Position numbers and translations under genes: made by a program. Of a DNA stretch of 12,551 nucleotides, positions 7,174 to 12,551 are shown piece after piece; the first letter of the stretch is position 1, and every line of letters starts with the position of its first letter. The notes below the pieces were generated by a model. That model worked only from the letters and a program-made list of their open reading frames with translations, did not search any database and was not told the DNA's origin. Source of the DNA: Pseudonocardiales bacterium (GTDB lineage: Bacteria > Actinomycetota > Actinomycetes > Mycobacteriales > Jatrophihabitantaceae); the NCBI GenBank assembly GCA_030840415.1, contig JAVEEO010000164.1, forward strand, positions 1-12,551, written 5' to 3'.

Positions 7174-7236
7174 TTAGGTGGGAAACGCAATCATGGTTGG
7201 CGCTTCATCGGGTGCTCATAGGTCTTCTTCTCACAT
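7174..7236 (-). promoter_or_regulatory. infB leader: start-stop pair and three overlapping mini-ORFs
   Basis: Reading the minus strand toward infB there is ATG-TGA (7236-7231), then three tiny ORFs joined by ATGA overlaps: MSTR-stop (7219-7205), MKRQP-stop (7208-7191) and MIAFPT-stop (7194-7174). A purine-rich GAGAAGAAG precedes the first Met. The last stop is 47 nt before the infB GTG. The 165-nt gap is less GC-rich than its surroundings and long for this tightly packed operon. The chain could couple ribosome passage to infB translation or sense initiation efficiency, or the motifs may simply be conserved RNA. I recall similar ATGAGTAC/ATGAGCAC...CGATGA strings before infB in other actinobacteria, from memory only. 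Confidence 0.5.
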
Positions 7237-7292
7237 TCGCTGCGTACTCGTCAGCGGAAGCTGGCGAGGGCATTTCCGACTCGGTCACCGGT

Positions 7293-7652
7293 CTATGACC
7301 CGGCGATCGACTCGACATACATCCGAACCGGCGTGGCGTCCAGTTGGGCGGTGCTGCGCAATGCCCGTCCGAACGCCCGACGACGCTCGGCGAGCTCCAT
7401 GCATCTCGGAACCGGGTGGAGCCAGGCCCCCCGGCCGGAAGCACGGCGTCGCGGATCCGGCAGCACCTGGACCGGCTGGCGGGACGGACTCGAAGAGTCG
7501 CCTGCCTCGGAGGACGCTGTCGGCCCCGCTACGACGCGAAGCAGATCGGCGGCCGGGGCCCGCTGGCGGCAGCCGATGCAGGTGCGCAACACGCACGCGT
7601 CATCGGGCTGGCCACCGTCGGACTGACGGCCAGGGACAACTCTACTCCCCAC
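7293..7652 (-). CDS. ylxR: YlxR family RNA-binding protein (DUF448)
   Basis: YlxR is a small basic protein encoded between nusA and infB in many bacteria; it has been linked to RNase P and to nucleoid or transcription functions. The family signature RTCIGCRQR is at residues 23-31, followed by [13 protein letters not shown] (73-80) and RRAFGRALR (91-99). The GTG start at 7652 overlaps the nusA stop by 11 nt and adds about 20 residues before the domain. A GTG at 7592 (VLRTCIGC) would match the usual family length better; neither has a clear Shine-Dalgarno, so the start is unsure. Tight coupling to nusA suggests translational linkage. The protein ends 56 nt before the start-stop pair of the infB leader. 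Confidence 0.9.
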   Translation of the reverse strand: MGSRVVPGRQSDGGQPDDACVLRTCIGCRQRAPAADLLRVVAGPTASSEAGDSSSPSRQPVQVLPDPRRRASGRGAWLHPVPRCMELAERRRAFGRALRSTAQLDATPVRMYVESIAGS

Positions 7653-8742
7653 CGGCGCCGGATTCGGCCACCAACCGGTCCGGCTCGCGCGTTACCGGCC
7701 GGATGTCGACCTCCGGCTCGGCATCCCACTCCTCATCAGGCAGCTGCGGCGATTCCGGTTCGGCCGCCTCGGCGTCGGAGTGGATGTCGATCCGCCAGCC
7801 GGTGAGCCGGGCAGCCAGCCGGGCGTTCTGGCCCTCCCGGCCGATCGCCAGCGACAACTGGTAGTCCGGAACCACCACCCGGGCCGCCTTGGCGACCGGA
7901 TCCACGACCCGGACGTCCTGGGCGACCGCCGGCGACAGCGCGTTGCCGACGAAGGTGGCCGGGTCCTCGTCGTAGTCGATGATGTCGATCTTCTCGCCGT
8001 GCAGTTCGGCCACCACGTTGCGCACCCGCTGGCCCATCGGCCCGATGCAGGCGCCCTTGGCGTTCAGCCCATCCACCCGGCTGCGGACCGCGATCTTGGT
8101 CCGGTGGCCGGACTCGCGGGCCACCGCCATGATCTCGACGCTGCCGTCGGCGATCTCGGGAACCTCCAGCGCGAACAGCTTCTTGACCAGGTTCGGGTGG
8201 GTCCGGCTGATGGTGATCTGCAGGCCCCGCATCCCGCGGGTCACCGAGACCACGTAGCACTTGATCCGGGTGCCGTGGTCATAGACCTCGCCGGGCACCT
8301 GCTCGGACTGCGGCAGCACCGCCTCGACCTTGCCCAGGCTGACCAGCACCAGGCCGCGCTGGGAAGCCTGCGCGTCGGCCTGGATGATGCCGGTGACGAT
8401 GTCGCCCTCGTGGCCGGAGTACTCGCCGTAGGTGTGGTCGTGCTCGGCGTCGCGCAGCCGCTGCATGATCACCTGCTTGGCGGTCATCGCCGCGATCCGG
8501 CCGAAGTCGGTGGGGGTGTCGTCGAACTCCTCGACCAGCTCGCCGTCGGGCGAGTACTCAGCGGCCCACACGGTGACCGCGCCGGACTTGGGATCGATCT
8601 CGACCCGGGCGTGCGGCATCGGGTGGTTGGTGTGCCGGTATGCCGTCAACAGGGCCGTCTCCAGCGCCTGTAGGACGGTCTCGAAGGAGATCTCCTTCTC
8701 CCGCTCGATGCTGCGCAGGGCCGCGATGTCTACTGAGACCAT
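7642..8742 (-). CDS. nusA: Transcription termination/antitermination factor NusA
   Basis: NusA binds RNA polymerase and nascent RNA and modulates pausing, termination and rRNA antitermination. The 366-residue protein has an N-terminal polymerase-binding domain (about 1-110, starting [20 protein letters not shown]), an S1 domain (about 112-180), KH1 with GPMG at 234-237, and KH2 with GREG at 301-304. It ends in an acidic tail without the C-terminal repeats of enterobacteria, which is normal for actinobacteria. AAGGAGG (8751-8757), the strongest Shine-Dalgarno in the window, sits inside the end of rimP, 8 nt before the ATG; the rimP stop is 3 nt upstream. rimP, nusA and ylxR therefore form one tightly packed operon. 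Confidence 0.98.
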   Translation of the reverse strand: MVSVDIAALRSIEREKEISFETVLQALETALLTAYRHTNHPMPHARVEIDPKSGAVTVWAAEYSPDGELVEEFDDTPTDFGRIAAMTAKQVIMQRLRDAEHDHTYGEYSGHEGDIVTGIIQADAQASQRGLVLVSLGKVEAVLPQSEQVPGEVYDHGTRIKCYVVSVTRGMRGLQITISRTHPNLVKKLFALEVPEIADGSVEIMAVARESGHRTKIAVRSRVDGLNAKGACIGPMGQRVRNVVAELHGEKIDIIDYDEDPATFVGNALSPAVAQDVRVVDPVAKAARVVVPDYQLSLAIGREGQNARLAARLTGWRIDIHSDAEAAEPESPQLPDEEWDAEPEVDIRPVTREPDRLVAESGAGGE

Positions 8743-8745
8743 GTC

Positions 8746-9411
8746 TCAGGCCTCCTTCGGGTAGTTCCGCCGGGGATCGCTGTTCTGGCCGGCTCTGCCG
8801 CCCCGGCCCTCGGCGTCGTCGAACTCGGCCTCGTCGGCTTCGGTGTCGTCGGCCTCGTCGGCTTCGGTGGCGTCGGCTTCGGTGGCGTCGGCCTCGTCGG
8901 CTTCGGTGTCGTCGGCCTCCCAGCCTTCGGCCTCGGCTTCCGGCTCTCCCGGCCGGGAGAACTCCACCTGGACCCGGCCGCGACCGAGGCTGCCCATTGG
9001 CAGGCTGCGCTGCTCGCCGTCGAGGTCCAGCAGCACGGTGCTGTCGTCGGCGGACACGATCCGGCCGGTCAGCGGGCGGCCGTCGACCTCCACCGCGACC
9101 AGCCGGCCGGTCGCCCGGCGCCAGTGCCGCGGCTCGGTCAGCGGCCGGTCCACACCGGGAGAGCTGACCTCCAGGACGTAGGGGCCGGCGAAGGTCGCGC
9201 CGTCGTCGCCGTCGAGGACGTCGGAGATGGTGCGGGAGATGGTGGCTACCGCGTCGAGGTCGATGCCCTGGTCGCCGTCCACGCTGATCCGGATCAGGCT
9301 CCGGCGCCCGGCAGCGGTCACCGAGAGGTCGTCGAGGTCGTAGCCGGTGGCTGCGATGACCGGGCCGATCAGCTCGATCAGCTGTTGACGTTGCGGCGTT
9401 CGCGCAGTCAT
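8746..9411 (-). CDS. rimP: Ribosome maturation factor RimP with acidic repeat tail
   Basis: RimP binds 30S precursors and S12 during small-subunit assembly. Residues 1-155 form the two usual domains, with the hallmark EVSSPGVDRPL at 81-91 and the C-terminal beta-barrel (RSLPMGSLGRGRVQVEFS). Residues about 156-202 are an Asp/Glu/Ala/Thr-rich tail built from TEADEADx and TEADA units, making the protein longer (221 residues) than the roughly 150-185 typical of the family. A GGGAG Shine-Dalgarno (9420-9424) lies 8 nt before the ATG at 9411. The frame stays open to 10059, but that part overlaps the divergent genes and has no RimP similarity. It is the first gene of the nusA-infB operon. Confidence 0.95.
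   Translation of the reverse strand: MTARTPQRQQLIELIGPVIAATGYDLDDLSVTAAGRRSLIRISVDGDQGIDLDAVATISRTISDVLDGDDGATFAGPYVLEVSSPGVDRPLTEPRHWRRATGRLVAVEVDGRPLTGRIVSADDSTVLLDLDGEQRSLPMGSLGRGRVQVEFSRPGEPEAEAEGWEADDTEADEADATEADATEADEADDTEADEAEFDDAEGRGGRAGQNSDPRRNYPKEA
8833..8908 (-). repeat. Short in-frame tandem repeat coding the RimP acidic tail
   Basis: GTCGGCTTCGGTG (plus strand) occurs four times without mismatch, starting at 8833, 8857, 8872 and 8896, with spacings 24, 15 and 24. All are multiples of three, so gain or loss of units changes tail length without shifting the frame. The near-identity at DNA level points to recent slippage expansion. Confidence 0.85.
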
Positions 9412-9493
9412 GTCGGGCGCTCCCGTCGGTGTCCAGTTGTGGTTCAGCTGCCCGCATAACCGGGCGCCAGCTTTCGGAATGGCTGTCGAGTCC

Positions 9494-9499
9494 AGCGTA
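9494..9499 (-). promoter_or_regulatory. Weak -10 candidate for the rimP operon in the divergent gap
   Basis: The 114 nt between rimP and the divergent Tat-signal gene should hold promoters for both directions. On the minus strand TACGCT fits TANNNT and would give a rimP leader of about 75 nt; no -35 is recognisable. I found no convincing promoter for the plus-strand gene. A pattern match only. Confidence 0.22.
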
Positions 9500-9525
9500 C
9501 CGGCATCTGAAAGACTGCTCGCGCC

Positions 9526-10089
9526 ATGGCCGACATCACCCGCAGGACGCTGCTGCACCGGGCGTTGCTCGCGGCGGCGCTCGGCGGCGGCGCGCTGCTC
9601 GGCGTGACCCGTCCGGTCCGGCACAAGCGCGCCTCCCCGCCACCTCCGCCGCCGGTGGCCCTGACCGCGACGCTGGCCCGGCAACGGCAGTTGCTGGCCT
9701 CCTACGACCGGGCGCTGGCTCTCCAGCGGGCCCATCCGGGGCTGGCCGGCCTGCGGGCCGACGTGGCCGCGCACGGCACCGCCCTGCGCGAGGTCCTGCA
9801 GCGCTACCCGGGCTGGCGGCTGGCGGTCACCGCATCCGTGCCACGGACCACCGCGTCGCCCGGCAGCACTCCCCCGCCCGGCAGCACCGGGTCGCCGCCG
9901 GGGAGCACGCCGGCCGATCCGATCGCGGCGCTGGCCACGATGAGCACCGCGGCGGCGCACGCCACCAGCGCCGCCTGCCTGGCCTGGCCCGCCACCGAGG
10001 CGAACGCCGCCGAGGTGGTCGCGCTGCTGGGCAGCATCGCGGCATGCCTGGCCAGCCATGCCGAGGTGCTCGGGGTGACTTTCCGGTGA
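9526..10089 (+). CDS. Secreted protein with Tat-like signal, partner of the DUF4439 gene
   Basis: The 187-residue product begins with a twin-arginine type signal: TRRTLL at residues 5-10, then a hydrophobic stretch ALLAAALGGGALLGV to about 27. No lipobox cysteine follows. The mature part has a Pro-rich spacer, a helical Ala/Leu/Arg-rich region (about 45-105), a PGST-repeat linker (about 111-130) and a second helical region containing its only cysteines, Cys151 and Cys174. I know no function; by position it corresponds to the alanine-rich membrane-associated gene divergent from rimP in mycobacteria (Rv2843-like, from memory). Its stop overlaps the next gene's start in a GTGA. No Shine-Dalgarno is evident. 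Confidence 0.8.
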   Translation: MADITRRTLLHRALLAAALGGGALLGVTRPVRHKRASPPPPPPVALTATLARQRQLLASYDRALALQRAHPGLAGLRADVAAHGTALREVLQRYPGWRLAVTASVPRTTASPGSTPPPGSTGSPPGSTPADPIAALATMSTAAAHATSAACLAWPATEANAAEVVALLGSIAACLASHAEVLGVTFR

Positions 10090-10601
10090 CAGTGCCCGAC
10101 CAGGACCCGGTGGTGCAGGCCCTGCAGCGGGTGCTGGCCGCCCAGCACGCCGCGATCTACAGCTATCCGGTGATCGGGGTGGCCCTGCGACAGCCGGGTC
10201 AGGTGCAGCTGGCCCGCCAACTGGAGGCCCAACACCGGCATACCCGCGACGAGCTGATCGCCCAGCTGGCCACCCGGCGGGCGGTGCCGGTGCCCGCCGA
10301 GGCCGCGTACGCCCCGCCGCAGCCGGTCACCGGGCCGGCCGACGCCCAGCGCTGGGCGCTGGAGCTGGAACAGGGCTGTGCCGACGCCTACCGCTACCTG
10401 CTGGTGGCACCGGTGCTGGCGGCCCGGGCCGCGGCCGGCACACCGGGAGCTGGCGGGGCCGTCCTCAGCGCCGCCGAACAGTCGGCACTGCAACGGCAGG
10501 CACTGGCCGGCCTGAGCGGTGCCGCGCGGACCGCTACCGGCTGGCGCACCCTGCTCAGCCCGTCAGCCCCGACGGTGCCGTTCCCCGGCCTGGAGCCCTG
10601 A
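10086..10601 (+). CDS. Ferritin-like DUF4439 protein
   Basis: The 171-residue protein matches the DUF4439 pattern I remember from actinobacteria: a helical bundle with LAAQHAAIYSYPVIG (18-32), a second helix with EAQHRHTRDEL (47-57), the spacer YAPPQPVTGPADA, then LELEQGCADAYRYLL (92-106) and a last Ala-rich helix. Family members usually have Glu where this protein has Gln20 before the conserved His, by my recollection. Whether it binds metal is unknown. The GTG start overlaps the upstream stop by 4 nt (GTGA), so both proteins are translationally coupled; the secreted partner suggests a joint role at the membrane. A second GTG 6 nt on is an alternative start. It ends 20 nt from the convergent HAD gene. 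Confidence 0.85.
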   Translation: MTVPDQDPVVQALQRVLAAQHAAIYSYPVIGVALRQPGQVQLARQLEAQHRHTRDELIAQLATRRAVPVPAEAAYAPPQPVTGPADAQRWALELEQGCADAYRYLLVAPVLAARAAAGTPGAGGAVLSAAEQSALQRQALAGLSGAARTATGWRTLLSPSAPTVPFPGLEP

Positions 10602-10621
10602 CCCGCGGTAGCTCACCAGGC

Positions 10622-11332
10622 TCAGTCCGGACGGCCACGCACCGGCACGCCACCGGCCAGCCAGCCGTCGATCAGCCCGACCAGGTCCGCCAGTTCGTGC
10701 ACCACGGCATCGGGAGTGCCCTCGATGCCGGTGGTCTGGGCCAGCGGGATGGTGCTGTGTGGCACCAAGACCGCATGCATGCCGACCCGGTTGGCGCCGA
10801 AGACGTCCTCGAACAGCCGGTCACCGACATAGACCGCCCGGCCCGGATCGCTGACCCCGACCGCGTCCAGGGCCGCCCGGAACGCCTCCGGGTGCGGCTT
10901 GGCCCACGGGATCTCGGAGGAGTACACCGCGCCGTCGATCAGGTGGCCGATGCCGTCGCGTTCGAAGATCCGCCGGTGCTCGGCCGCGGGCCAGGTGGTG
11001 TTGGACAGCACGCCGACCTTGAGCCCGCGCTGCCGCAGCGCGCCGAACAGCTCGGGCACCGAGGGATCGGTGTAGCTGTGCGCGTCCCACCATTGGTAGT
11101 AGGTACGCAGCTGCTCGTCGGTCAGGCTCAGCTCGGCCCGCTGCAGGATGTCGTCGAGGGTGCCGCTGCGGTGGTCGTCCTTGATCGCGGCCCACACGCT
11201 GGCCTCGGCGGCGTGCAGCGCCTGTGCCTGCACCTCGTCGGCGGTCACCGCCAGCCAGCACTCCATCGGGTCGATGGTGTGCCACGGGGTGAGCGTGCCG
11301 CCCCAGTCGAAGATCACCGCGTCCAGAGTCAT
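10622..11332 (-). CDS. HAD-superfamily hydrolase
   Basis: The 236-residue protein has the HAD Rossmann core with a helical cap at about 18-90. Motif I is VIFDWGGTLT with nucleophile Asp9, but the second Asp of DxDxT is Gly11. Motif II is VLSNTTW (Ser110), motif III Lys145 in IPWAKPHPEAF, motif IV VGDRLFEDVFGA with Asp171 and Asp176. The fold and metal site are therefore complete except for the usual acid/base Asp, so the reaction (phosphatase or another hydrolase) cannot be assigned. The ATG lies 33 nt after the acetyltransferase stop; no strong Shine-Dalgarno is seen. It is convergent with the DUF4439 gene. Confidence 0.9.
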   Translation of the reverse strand: MTLDAVIFDWGGTLTPWHTIDPMECWLAVTADEVQAQALHAAEASVWAAIKDDHRSGTLDDILQRAELSLTDEQLRTYYQWWDAHSYTDPSVPELFGALRQRGLKVGVLSNTTWPAAEHRRIFERDGIGHLIDGAVYSSEIPWAKPHPEAFRAALDAVGVSDPGRAVYVGDRLFEDVFGANRVGMHAVLVPHSTIPLAQTTGIEGTPDAVVHELADLVGLIDGWLAGGVPVRGRPD

Positions 11333-11365
11333 GCCCGATGGATTACCACACTCATCTGACGAAGG

Positions 11366-12217
11366 TCAGAAGAGCACCGTGCTGAGGGTGTTGATCTGGC
11401 GCATCCCCAGCCGGTCGTAGAGCCGGCGGGCCGGGGTGTTGTAGTCGTTGACGTACAGACTCGCCGAGGGAGCCAGTTGCAGCGCGTAGCCCAGCACCGC
11501 CGCCAGCGCCGCAGTGGCGATCCCCCGCCCGCGCAGGTCCGGACGGACCCAGACCCCCTGCAGCTGGGCGGTGGCCGGCCCGAGTACCCCGATCTCGGCC
11601 TTGAACTCGACCTGGCCGCGGGCGTCGAACCGGGCGAAGGCCTGGCCGGCGCCGATCAGCTCGGCCACCCGGGCCCGGTAGCCCCGGCCGGCGTCCGGGC
11701 CGATCGGGGACATGCCCAGCTCCTCGGTGAACATCGCCACCGCTGCCGGCAGGAACCGGGGCAGCTCGGCCGGCCGCACCCGCCGGACCTGTGGATCGGC
11801 CTCGATGGCGGGGGTCGAGTCCGTCCACAGCAGTGGCTGGCTGGCCCGGATCGCCCGGGCCGGCCCCCAGCGCCGCAGCAACACCGGCCACATCGCGCTG
11901 ACCGAGTTCACCGACCCGACGATCGAGGAGCAGCTGCGACCGGTCCTGGCCAGCTGGCCGGCGATCAGCTCCAGGGCGGCGAGGTCCTCGCCCACCGGGA
12001 CCAGGTTGCCACCGGCGAAGGCCGCCGCCCGCAGCTCGTCGCCGGCCTGGCCGACGCCCCACAGATAGCCGCCGAGCCGGTGCGGGTTCAGGTCGGGTGC
12101 GCGCTGCAGGCGGGCGCTCACCACGCAGTTGAGCACCTGGTCCCGCTGTACCAGTGACCGCACCGCCAGCTCGTCGGCGGCCCTCAGCACCCGAGGCTCG
12201 GCCTGGATGACGGTCAT
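11366..12217 (-). CDS. GNAT acetyltransferase with N-terminal DUF4081 domain
   Basis: The 283-residue protein has an N-terminal DUF4081 half (about 12-115, containing LNCVVSARL and GGYLWGVG) and a C-terminal GNAT domain (about 145-283) with the acetyl-CoA loop VRPDLRGRGIATAAL (225-239) and SLYVNDYNTPARRLYDRLGM (253-272). Length and layout match the mycobacterial protein I remember next to ispG (Rv2867c-like); ispG is not in this window. The substrate is unknown. There is no Shine-Dalgarno before the ATG, but a -10-like TACGTT ends exactly 6 nt upstream, suggesting a leaderless mRNA. The HAD gene follows in the same direction. Confidence 0.9.
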   Translation of the reverse strand: MTVIQAEPRVLRAADELAVRSLVQRDQVLNCVVSARLQRAPDLNPHRLGGYLWGVGQAGDELRAAAFAGGNLVPVGEDLAALELIAGQLARTGRSCSSIVGSVNSVSAMWPVLLRRWGPARAIRASQPLLWTDSTPAIEADPQVRRVRPAELPRFLPAAVAMFTEELGMSPIGPDAGRGYRARVAELIGAGQAFARFDARGQVEFKAEIGVLGPATAQLQGVWVRPDLRGRGIATAALAAVLGYALQLAPSASLYVNDYNTPARRLYDRLGMRQINTLSTVLF

Positions 12218-12223
12218 GTGGAA

Positions 12224-12229
12224 AACGTA
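12224..12229 (-). promoter_or_regulatory. -10 box placed for leaderless transcription of the DUF4081-GNAT gene
   Basis: TACGTT on the minus strand fits TANNNT and is separated from the ATG at 12217 by six bases, so the predicted +1 is the A of the start codon. Leaderless mRNAs of this type are common in actinobacteria, and the missing Shine-Dalgarno fits. No -35 is recognisable. Confidence 0.45.
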
Positions 12230-12273
12230 CCGCCCGGTTCGGTCGGCGGCCTACCTGGCCACCGCCGGCACGC

Positions 12274-12551
12274 TCAGAACGCCGTGCCGTGGAACGGTGC
12301 CCGGTCGGTGGACAGCGCCAGGTCCAGCCTGCTCAACAGCGCCGGATCGGCGCAGCGCACCGCGCCGGCCCGGGCCAGGGTGGACAACCGGTGGCCGCCC
12401 AGGTAGGCCGAGCCCAGGCCGGCCAGGCTGAAGCTGGCCCCGGCCGGCCGGTCGGTCGGTTCACAGCTGGCACCGTCCGGGCCGCCGGCCAGCGCCAGCC
12501 GCTGGTCGCCCAGCAACGGATCGCAGACTCCCAGCACGGTGTCGATCTCGG
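12274..12551 (-). CDS. Eis-like GNAT acetyltransferase, C-terminal part (cut by window edge)
   Basis: About 91 residues of the C-terminal sterol-carrier-like domain are present. DTVLGVCDPLLGDQRLALAGG, then FSLAGLGSAYLGGHRLSTLA, then STDRAPFHGTAF at the end follow the pattern of Eis-type acetyltransferases. In mycobacterial Eis the C-terminal carboxylate of the last residue, a Phe, serves as the catalytic base; this protein also ends in Phe. Eis proteins acetylate amines such as aminoglycosides or protein lysines, but the substrate here is unknown. A GTG at 12537 could look like a start, yet the frame is open to the edge and the domain clearly continues upstream. The next gene starts 56 nt downstream. 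Confidence 0.82.
   Translation of the reverse strand, partial: EIDTVLGVCDPLLGDQRLALAGGPDGASCEPTDRPAGASFSLAGLGSAYLGGHRLSTLARAGAVRCADPALLSRLDLALSTDRAPFHGTAF

Noticed and set aside
4244..7177. 977-codon open frame on the plus strand opposite infB
   Set aside because: It is the antisense shadow of infB created by GC-rich wobble positions; its translation is low-complexity, while the minus strand encodes a complete IF2 with all GTPase motifs.
9412..10059. Upstream extension of the rimP reading frame
   Set aside because: Overlaps two well-supported divergent genes; RimP homology and a good Shine-Dalgarno both point to the ATG at 9411.
1..12551. CRISPR, tRNA/rRNA, insertion sequences, phage or toxin-antitoxin modules
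   Set aside because: I looked for spaced repeats, cloverleaf-like runs, transposase motifs and terminal inverted repeats and saw none; the repeats present are coding low-complexity or the short operator-like pair at 1824-1849.

Overview
The window is a stretch of high-GC actinobacterial chromosome (class Actinomycetes; I cannot name the genus). The evidence is the GC-rich wobble positions, the Pro/Ala/Gly/Arg-rich N-terminal extension of IF2, the rimP-nusA-ylxR-infB-rbfA order, and a divergent Tat-signal/DUF4439 gene pair beside rimP, an arrangement I recall from mycobacteria and relatives. I see no rRNA, tRNA, CRISPR, phage or insertion sequence, and almost every base is explained by chromosomal housekeeping genes.

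Right to left on the minus strand (9411 to 1) runs the transcription/translation block: rimP (30S maturation), nusA (elongation/termination), ylxR, infB (IF2), rbfA (30S maturation), a GNAT acetyltransferase, a DinF-type MATE exporter, a small unknown three-helix membrane protein, truB (tRNA Psi55 synthase) and the first 31 codons of efp (EF-P). RimP, RbfA and IF2 act on the small subunit and initiation, EF-P on elongation and TruB on tRNA. The order differs from the mycobacterial and streptomycete layouts I remember: no DUF503 gene between infB and rbfA, an acetyltransferase where nrnA-type phosphodiesterases usually sit before dinF, and efp rather than ribF next to truB.

On the plus strand, divergent from rimP, lie a Tat-signal secreted protein (9526-10089) and an overlapping ferritin-like DUF4439 protein (10086-10601). 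The right end returns to the minus strand with a HAD hydrolase, a DUF4081-GNAT protein and the C-terminus of an Eis-like acetyltransferase cut by the window edge.

The unexplained content is mostly in short gaps. The infB leader carries a start-stop codon pair, three mini-ORFs chained by ATGA overlaps, and a hairpin just before the Shine-Dalgarno sequence. A long hairpin with a UCCG tetraloop lies between infB and rbfA. A perfect 12-bp direct repeat overlaps a candidate promoter for the unknown membrane protein. RimP has an acidic repeat tail. I found no defence, mobile or biosynthetic system.
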